Shown: positions 58,603 to 64,000 of the stretch, piece by piece | Layout: each line of letters begins with the position of its first letter | Position numbering within the stretch: the stretch's first letter is position 1 | Assembly (NCBI GenBank): GCA_964493785.1 | Contig: CAZBPM010000020.1 | Coordinates: 1 to 64,000, forward strand | DNA length: 64,000 bases | Direction: 5' to 3' | Source of the DNA: Hyphomicrobium_A sp964493785 | GTDB lineage: Bacteria; Pseudomonadota; Alphaproteobacteria; Rhizobiales; Hyphomicrobiaceae | Notes under the pieces: generated by a model | Told to the model about the DNA's origin: nothing | The model's database searches: none | The model's input: only the letters and a program-made list of their open reading frames with translations | Program-made: the position numbers and the translations under genes

Positions 58603-61056
58603 TCACTCCGCCGCCTGGCTGGCCACACCTATTGCGGCCATTGGCCGGAACTCGTGCTTGTGCAAACCGGAGACGCGCTCGGACCAAGGGTCGACCTGAG
58701 CAAACTGCTGCGAATGGACGAAGCGCTCGAAATAGGCGCGACGGCGTGCGGCCTCATCGAGACATTGGCGGCGTATCTCGGCGATGCCGACGCGCTTGGC
58801 CCATTTGTATATCCGCTCCAGGTAGCGCGCCTGTTCCCGGTACATCTGTACGAGGGCGACGATCACCTCGAGTGCTTCGTCCTCGGTCTTTACGAGCCCG
58901 AGGACTTCGGTGCCCTTGATGTCGAGACCCGCGGCGCCAGCGAAGTGTATTTCGTAGCCACTGTCGACGCAGATGACGCCGACATCTTTGCAGGTGGCCT
59001 CGGCGCAATTGCGTGGGCATCCCGATACGGCCATTTTCACCTTGGCCGGTGTCCAAGAGCCCCACATGAATTTTTCGATGCGGATGCCGAAGCCGGTCGA
59101 ATCCTGTGTGCCGAAGCGACACCAGTCGGTGCCGACGCAGGTCTTCACCGTGCGCAGACCTTTCGCGTAGGCATGGCCAGAGACGAAACCTGCCTTGCCG
59201 AGGTCGGCCCACACCGCGGGCAGGTCCTCCTTCTTGATGCCCAGCATATCGATGCGCTGCCCGCCAGTGACTTTGACGGTCGGGATGTTGAATTTGTCCA
59301 CCACGTCGGCGATGGCGCGCAACTCGCCAGAGTTCGTCACGCCGCCCCACATGCGCGGCACGACCGAATAGGAGCCATCCTTCTGGATGTTCGCGTGCAC
59401 GCGCTCGTTGATAAAGCGCGACTGGTAGTCGTCGGCGTATTCACCCGGCCAGTCGCAGACGAGGTAGTAGTTGAGGGCCGGGCGGCACTTGGCACAGCCG
59501 CACGAGGTTTGCCACTCGAGCTCCTGCATGACGGCATAGACAGTTTTCAAATTCTTCGCCTTGATGAGGCGCCGCACGTCGTCGTGCCCAAGGCTGGTGC
59601 AGCCGCACATCGGCTGCACGGCAGCGGGGTTATAGGCGTCTCCGAGCGTCAGCTTCATCACCTGCTCGACGAGACCGGTGCACGATCCGCACGATGCAGA
59701 GGCTTTGGTGTTAGCGCGGACGTCGTCGAGTGATGTCAGCCCTTTTGCCTCGATCGTGGAGACGATCTTGCCCTTACATACGCCGTTGCAGCCGCAGATT
59801 TCTGCGTCATCGGGCAATGCTGCAACGGCCGCCATAGGGTCCAGCGGCACGCCGCCCTGATAAGACTGACCGAATATGAGTGTATCGCGCATGTCAGTGA
59901 TATCGACCTCGCGCTTCTTGAGGTCGTTGAACCAGGCGCCATCGGTCGTTTCTCCGTAGAGGACGGTGCCGATGATGCGGTTCTCCTTGAGCACGAGGCG
60001 CTTGTAGACGCCAGCGGCGGCGTCGCGCAGGACGATTTCTTGTCGATCCTCGCCGTCGGCAAAGTCGCCGAGAGAGAACAGGTCGATGCCGGTAACCTTC
60101 AACTTGGTCGGAGTATCGTTGTGCACGAAGCGGGGGGAGGGGTCGCCGCTCAGGCGAGCGGCAACAATGCGCGCCATCTCGTAAAGTGGGGCGACGAGGC
60201 CGTACACGTGGCCGCCGACTTCGGCGCACTCTCCAAGTGCGAAAATGTCGGGATCTGAGGTGTGCATTCCGTCGTCAACGAGGATGCCGCGGTTGGTCGC
60301 CAGTCCCGCCTCTTTGGCAATCCAGGCGTTCGGCTTGATGCCGGCCGCCATGACCACAAGGCTTGCCGGGATGACGCTGCCATCGGCAAGTTCAAGCGCT
60401 TCGACGCGTCGCTCGCCTAGAACCGCCTTGGTTTGCGCCTTGGTGACGATCTTGATGCCGCGGCTTTCAAGTTCCCGCTGCAGCATGTACCCGGCCGCTG
60501 GATCGAGCTGACGCTCCATGAGCGTGGGCATCAGATGGACGACGGTGACGTCCATATCGCGAGCGGCAAGGCCGGCCGCCGCTTCGAGGCCGAGCAGGCC
60601 ACCGCCGATGACGATCGCCTTCGCGCGCGACTGGGCGGCGAGGAGCATGGCGTTGACGTCGTCGAGATCTCGGTAGGAGAGCACGCCGGGGAGATTGTTG
60701 CCGGGCACGGGAAGGATGAATGGCACCGATCCCGTAGCGATGACGAGCTTATCGTAGGCGGCGACGGTGCCTCGATCGGAAGTAACCGTTTTCGCCGCCC
60801 GGTCGATGGAGACGACCTTGTGGCCCTTGTAGAGGGTGATGCCGTTCTTGATGTACCAGCCGTCGCCGTGAATGATGATCTGCTCGTAGTCTTTTTCTCC
60901 GGACAGCACCGGCGAGAGCATTATGCGGTCGTAGTTCACGCGCGGCTCGGCGTTGAAAATCGTAACCTCGTAGCGGCCGGGGGCTCTTTCGAGCAAGTGC
61001 TCGAGCATGCGTCCTGGCGCCATGCCATTGCCTATGACGACGAGTTTTTCGGTCAT
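58603..61056 (-). CDS. nirB: NADH/NADPH-dependent nitrite reductase large subunit
   Basis: An 817-residue nitrite reductase. Order: FAD/NAD domain (LVVIGNGMAPGRMLEHLL, VIGGGLLGLEAAAGLA), two [2Fe-2S] BFD domains (CGCNGVCKG at about 420, CGSCTGL at about 450), then the siroheme/[4Fe-4S] domain (TCVGTDWCRFG at about 644, GCPRNCAEATCKD at about 680). Reduces nitrite to ammonium in the cytoplasm with NirD. Start 61056 follows GAGGAGG; the upstream frame has no NirB character. 10 bp after the transporter gene. Confidence 0.95.
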   Translation of the reverse strand: MTEKLVVIGNGMAPGRMLEHLLERAPGRYEVTIFNAEPRVNYDRIMLSPVLSGEKDYEQIIIHGDGWYIKNGITLYKGHKVVSIDRAAKTVTSDRGTVAAYDKLVIATGSVPFILPVPGNNLPGVLSYRDLDDVNAMLLAAQSRAKAIVIGGGLLGLEAAAGLAARDMDVTVVHLMPTLMERQLDPAAGYMLQRELESRGIKIVTKAQTKAVLGERRVEALELADGSVIPASLVVMAAGIKPNAWIAKEAGLATNRGILVDDGMHTSDPDIFALGECAEVGGHVYGLVAPLYEMARIVAARLSGDPSPRFVHNDTPTKLKVTGIDLFSLGDFADGEDRQEIVLRDAAAGVYKRLVLKENRIIGTVLYGETTDGAWFNDLKKREVDITDMRDTLIFGQSYQGGVPLDPMAAVAALPDDAEICGCNGVCKGKIVSTIEAKGLTSLDDVRANTKASASCGSCTGLVEQVMKLTLGDAYNPAAVQPMCGCTSLGHDDVRRLIKAKNLKTVYAVMQELEWQTSCGCAKCRPALNYYLVCDWPGEYADDYQSRFINERVHANIQKDGSYSVVPRMWGGVTNSGELRAIADVVDKFNIPTVKVTGGQRIDMLGIKKEDLPAVWADLGKAGFVSGHAYAKGLRTVKTCVGTDWCRFGTQDSTGFGIRIEKFMWGSWTPAKVKMAVSGCPRNCAEATCKDVGVICVDSGYEIHFAGAAGLDIKGTEVLGLVKTEDEALEVIVALVQMYREQARYLERIYKWAKRVGIAEIRRQCLDEAARRRAYFERFVHSQQFAQVDPWSERVSGLHKHEFRPMAAIGVASQAAE

Positions 61057-61066
61057 AAAGGCCTCC

Positions 61067-62362
61067 TCATTCAGCAGCGACGATGGATTGGCGCGCGGTG
61101 CGATCCTGCGGTTGTGTGCGGCGGATGGAGACGTCCATCCACACAAGGGCGCTCGCGACGATGGCGAACAGCAGCATGAAGCAGCTCGACCAAAGACCGG
61201 TGAGGTCATTGAGGGCGCCGAAAGCGATCGGCAGCACAAACCCACCCAGCCCGCCGATCATGCCGACGAGGCCGCCGACGGCGCCGACATTGTTCGGGTA
61301 GGAGGAGGCGATATGCTTGAAAACGGCGGCCTTGCCGAGGCTCATGAAGAAGCCCAGCACGAAGGCAGCGACGATGAAGGCGCCAACGCCGATCTCCAGG
61401 TGAGCAGCTATGTCACCGTTGATTCCACGCATGACGTAGCTGGTAGGTGGCAGCGACAGGACGAGTGTCGCAATAGCAGAGACACCCAAGCTCCAGTACA
61501 TCACGGCGCGTGCGCCGACGCGATCGGAGAGCATGCCGCCATAGGCGCGAAACACGCTGGCCGGAATCGAATAGAGGGCACCAATCATGCCCGCGGTAGC
61601 GATATCGAATCCGTAGACGCCGATGAGATAGCGCGGCAGCCAAAGGGCGAGAGCGACGAAGGCGCCGAAGACGAAGAAGTAGTAGTAGGCAAAGCGCCAG
61701 ACGCGTAAGTCGCGGAGTGCAGAAAGCTCGAGCATCATGGGCTTCGCGGCGCCGCCCGTCTTGCGACGCTCGACGAGCACGGGGTCGTCGTTTGTCGTGA
61801 AGTAGAACACGACCGCCATGACGACGAGCACGGCCGCCCAAGCCAGTGCAACGGCCTGCCAGCCCCAGGCCAGGAGAACGAAGGGAGCGGCGAATTTGGT
61901 CACTGCTGCGCCCACATTGCCCACCCCGAAGATCCCGAGCGCGGTTCCCTGCCGCTCCTGCGGGAAGAAGCGAGAGACGTAGGCGACGCCGACTGCAAAC
62001 GATCCGCCGGCGAGCCCGACACCGAGCGCTGCCGCCAGCACTTGCTCATAGGTGTGCGCGAAGGCGAGCAGTGCGGTAGCGACGCCCGTAGCCAGCATCA
62101 GCAGCGTGAACACCAGGCGGCCGCCGTAGCGATCGGTCCAGATGCCGAGGAAGATGCGTGAAAGCGATCCTGTCAGGATTGGCGTTCCGATCAGAAGACC
62201 AAACTCGGTCTCGCTGAGGCCAAGTTCGTCCTTGATGCGCACGCCGATGATGGAAAAGATTGTCCACACGGAAAAGCAAACGGTGAATGCCATCGTCGAA
62301 ATCCAGAGGGCGCGTCCCTCTTCGGTCGACGGTTTCAGGTCACCAGCTCCAGTCTCGTGCAT
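61067..62362 (-). CDS. Nitrate/nitrite MFS transporter (NarK/NasA type)
   Basis: A 431-residue transporter with twelve helices. NNP-family signatures: LIGTPILTGSLSRIFLGIWT near TM2 and a second GGxGGF-like segment (IGGLGGFVLPIAFG) in TM11. Imports nitrate and perhaps exports nitrite. Start 62362 (MHETGAGD) lies about 30 bp after the U-tract of the leader terminator. First structural gene of the nas operon. Confidence 0.92.
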   Translation of the reverse strand: MHETGAGDLKPSTEEGRALWISTMAFTVCFSVWTIFSIIGVRIKDELGLSETEFGLLIGTPILTGSLSRIFLGIWTDRYGGRLVFTLLMLATGVATALLAFAHTYEQVLAAALGVGLAGGSFAVGVAYVSRFFPQERQGTALGIFGVGNVGAAVTKFAAPFVLLAWGWQAVALAWAAVLVVMAVVFYFTTNDDPVLVERRKTGGAAKPMMLELSALRDLRVWRFAYYYFFVFGAFVALALWLPRYLIGVYGFDIATAGMIGALYSIPASVFRAYGGMLSDRVGARAVMYWSLGVSAIATLVLSLPPTSYVMRGINGDIAAHLEIGVGAFIVAAFVLGFFMSLGKAAVFKHIASSYPNNVGAVGGLVGMIGGLGGFVLPIAFGALNDLTGLWSSCFMLLFAIVASALVWMDVSIRRTQPQDRTARQSIVAAE

Positions 62363-62389
62363 GCGGCTATCTCCGACGTCGCAAAGCCA

Positions 62390-62454
62390 AAAAACAAAAA
62401 AAAGCTGCCGGCCAAGCCCCTGCGCTTGTGCGCAATGGCTTGAACGGCAGCTTT
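62390..62454 (-). terminator. Intrinsic terminator/attenuator in nas leader
   Basis: On the minus strand, AAAGCTGCCG pairs with CGGCAGCTTT, enclosing a nested CAAGCC/GGCTTG and GCGC/GCGC stem, followed by TTTTTTTG-type U-run. Strong intrinsic terminator about 30-40 bp upstream of the transporter start. Confidence 0.85.
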
Positions 62455-62463
62455 GCCTGACGA

Positions 62464-62481
62464 GCACCCGTCGTTGGGTGC
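62464..62481 (-). promoter_or_regulatory. ANTAR-target hexaloop hairpin (P2)
   Basis: Minus strand GCACCC-AACGAC-GGGTGC: six perfect base pairs and a six-base loop with A at position 1 and G at position 4, the consensus for ANTAR protein binding. Directly upstream of the terminator stem. Confidence 0.65.
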
Positions 62482-62654
62482 GAGCCGATCTATCTGCAGC
62501 AGTCTCAGTACGGCGCTAACGGCCGCCGTGATCAGCTTAGATCGACGTGTTACATGATTTGCTACGCCCGTTGGTGCGGTGCGGCAAGGCCAAAGAATAG
62601 CCAATTTCAATGCGCAGCGGCACAAAATTTGTGCAACGCAATCGCTGCGGCTCG

Positions 62655-63872
62655 TTAGCGGCGCTGCGCCTCGATGTAGGCATCGAGCTGGTCGGGATCA
62701 AATAGCGCGCTGTCGAAAAAGCCATCGGGGCCGAGCGTGAGGCTAGCCCCGGCTGAGCCGACAGGTGTCGAAGTTAGCAGTGCGCCCTCGACCTTGGCGT
62801 TGGCGGATGGCAATGCGACGCCGAGTCGGTTTAGAGCGCTGCGGTAGATGTCTGGCCGATATGTCTCGCGCGCAATGGCGGCGTTCTCCGGCGTGTGCGC
62901 AACCTGTCCCCATCGCACCATCTGCGAATAGAACCACAAAGCGTGGCTCTTCCACGGAAACGTCGCGGCCTTGGCGAAGGGCTCGAAGAACTCCTGCACG
63001 CGGCAAATGTCTCCGCCGCCAACGTTGAGCGCTCCTGAGAGACCGTGCAGAAGCCAGTCGGCAGGTCGGGCGATGTAGGATTGCCCGGCGAGCATGTCCG
63101 CCAACTCCCGATGGTTGGCTTTATCGCTGCACCATTGCGCGGCGCGGCTGAGCGCGCGCAGCAGCGCTGCGAGGGCGTCGGGTTCGCGCTCGGCCCACGC
63201 AGCGGCAACGCCGAGGACTTTCTCAGGGCTCGAACGCCAGATCGCCGCTTTGACGGTAGCGATGTGGCCGGTCCCGGCAACGGTCGCAGCCGTGCCCCAG
63301 GGCTCGCCGACGCAGTAGCCATCGAGCGTGCCGGCAGCGAGCGCGTCGGCCATGAGAGGCGGCGCTAGGATGACGAGTTCAACGTCGCGATCAGGATCGA
63401 TTCCGCTGGCTGCAAGCCAGTAGCGAAGCTCGTAGTTGTGACCGGAAAAGGGGTGGACGACGCCAAATCGCAATGTCGTTGAGCGTTGCGCTATCACGTG
63501 CTGCAGGGCCCGTCCGGCGACTGTCGGGTCGAGATTGGCACTGGCGCCGTTATCGGCCATCTGCGCCCAGAGCGCATTGGAAACGGTGATTGCATTTCCG
63601 CCGAGGCCGAGCGCAATGGGTGCGATGGTCTTAATAGCGAGCGGTGTCAATCCGAGATTCGCGGCGATAGGCATAGGTGCCAGCTGGTGAGCGACCTGAA
63701 AGTGCCCGACGGCCATGCGGTCGCGAATGCTGGCCCATGAGCTTTCGCGCACAAGCCTCAGGTCGATGCCCTCGGCCTCGGCAAATCCCTTTTCCTTTGC
63801 AGCCACGAGGATCGCGCTGTCGAGCAGCGGCATGAAACCAGCGACGATTTCGTGAACGCGATGATCGCTCAT
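62655..63872 (-). CDS. nasS: NasS-type nitrate/nitrite sensor (NrtA/CmpA family)
   Basis: A 405-residue protein homologous to NrtA/CmpA periplasmic binding proteins (IVAGFMPLLDSAILVAAKEK, VHPFSGHNYELRYWLAASGI, GTLDGYCVGEPWG, FPWKSHALWFYSQMVRWG). It has no signal peptide, as expected for cytoplasmic NasS, which holds NasT inactive without nitrate/nitrite. Start ATG 63872 overlaps the nasT stop (ATGA). Confidence 0.9.
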   Translation of the reverse strand: MSDHRVHEIVAGFMPLLDSAILVAAKEKGFAEAEGIDLRLVRESSWASIRDRMAVGHFQVAHQLAPMPIAANLGLTPLAIKTIAPIALGLGGNAITVSNALWAQMADNGASANLDPTVAGRALQHVIAQRSTTLRFGVVHPFSGHNYELRYWLAASGIDPDRDVELVILAPPLMADALAAGTLDGYCVGEPWGTAATVAGTGHIATVKAAIWRSSPEKVLGVAAAWAEREPDALAALLRALSRAAQWCSDKANHRELADMLAGQSYIARPADWLLHGLSGALNVGGGDICRVQEFFEPFAKAATFPWKSHALWFYSQMVRWGQVAHTPENAAIARETYRPDIYRSALNRLGVALPSANAKVEGALLTSTPVGSAGASLTLGPDGFFDSALFDPDQLDAYIEAQRR

Positions 63873-64000
63873 ATGTCCTCCGACGGAGTCAGCAGGCCAG
63901 CGGCCAATATCAAGCTTTCGGCGATCTCGGAAATCTTGCGGTTCTGATTCATTGCTGTTTTGCGGAGCAGCGCGTAGGCATCCGCTTCACTGAGGCCCCG
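63869..64000 (-). CDS. nasT: NasT antiterminator, C-terminal part (5' end outside window)
   Basis: The last 43 codons of an ANTAR protein: GLSEADAYALLRKTAMNQNR then KISEIAESLILAAG and LLTPSEDI, stop TGA overlapping nasS. The alternating aromatic/Ala pattern (AYALLRKTAM) is that of the ANTAR RNA-binding helix bundle. Together with nasS it regulates read-through at the leader terminator. Confidence 0.88.
   Translation of the reverse strand, partial: RGLSEADAYALLRKTAMNQNRKISEIAESLILAAGLLTPSEDI

Larger units (their letters stand above)
62363..62654 (-). promoter_or_regulatory. nas operon leader with ANTAR-type RNA elements
   Basis: The 290-bp gap between nasS and the transporter gene contains a hexaloop hairpin (62464-62481) followed by a long terminator (62390-62454). 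A second hexaloop (P1) could not be assigned with certainty. With nasT/nasS upstream this fits NasT-dependent antitermination. Confidence 0.65.

Noticed and set aside
56628..59733. Long plus-strand frames antisense to nasA and nirB
   Set aside because: NasA and NirB are certain on the minus strand; these are codon-bias shadows.
1..64000. CRISPR array
   Set aside because: No regularly spaced identical repeats with unique spacers; the only arrays are the iterons at 12.4 kb and three tandem repeats at 34.7 kb.

Overview
The window looks like a GC-rich alphaproteobacterial chromosome, most likely order Hyphomicrobiales (Rhizobiales). The signs are the rpmH-rnpA-yidC-engB cluster, a NasT/NasS-type assimilatory nitrate operon, a rhizobial-type porin, a chrB/chrA/SOD chromate cluster and widespread ATGA-coupled genes. 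I do not assign a species.

Left core (1-8347): a membrane-anchored unknown protein (cut by the window edge), a GST, the ribosome/membrane-biogenesis cluster engB-yidC-rnpA-rpmH on the minus strand, then on the plus strand a lipoamide-dehydrogenase-like flavoprotein that has lost its redox cysteines, an orphan sensor histidine kinase and tRNA-Arg(ACG).

Integrated mobilizable element (about 8.3-36.75 kb): a large serine recombinase whose 3' end reads into the tRNA-Arg gene marks the left end. Next come an orphan DNA methyltransferase and a plasmid-like module: an HTH Rep-like gene, a candidate antisense RNA, a DnaA-box-like site, a phased iteron array, ParA and a small partner. Then come ArdC-type antirestriction, a TacAT-like toxin-antitoxin pair, an orphan HigA-like regulator and a defence block. 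The defence block has two modules. The first is a tightly coupled four-gene set: gamma-class DNA methyltransferase, PLD nuclease with BfiI-like residue spacing, SF2 helicase and GIY-YIG protein. The second is a Gabija-like pair: OLD-type ATPase/TOPRIM nuclease plus UvrD-like helicase. Small accessory genes, a VirD4/TraG coupling protein, a repeat-rich oriT candidate, a MobC-like protein and a relaxase close the element. No type IV secretion genes are present, so it reads as an integrative mobilizable element (IME) rather than a self-transmissible ICE.

Mosaic and chromate region (36.75-47.7 kb): a corA 3' remnant abuts the C-terminal half of an MFS gene. They are followed by a prolyl-tRNA editing-type protein, a methyltransferase cut by IS110/IS3 remnants, and a chromate/oxidative-stress cluster. 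In that cluster a ChrB-domain protein, ChrA, SOD, a lectin-like protein, two tandem paralogous secreted proteins and a double DUF1259 protein form one strand, divergent from chrB and an MFS exporter. A ferric-reductase-like membrane protein and a Tat-exported dioxygenase-fold protein follow.

Glycan region (47.9-52.8 kb): a P-loop protein, two family 2 glycosyltransferases, a family 25 glycosyltransferase and a pyruvyl-transferase-like protein.

Nitrate assimilation (53.4-64.0 kb, minus strand): nasT (3' part only)-nasS, a leader with an ANTAR-type hexaloop hairpin and a long intrinsic terminator, then nitrate transporter, nirB, nirD, nasA, a siroheme methyltransferase and a porin. NasS and NasT would sense nitrate/nitrite and control read-through at the leader. 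The transporter imports nitrate, NasA and NirBD reduce it to ammonium, CobA supplies siroheme for NirB, and the porin may provide outer-membrane entry.
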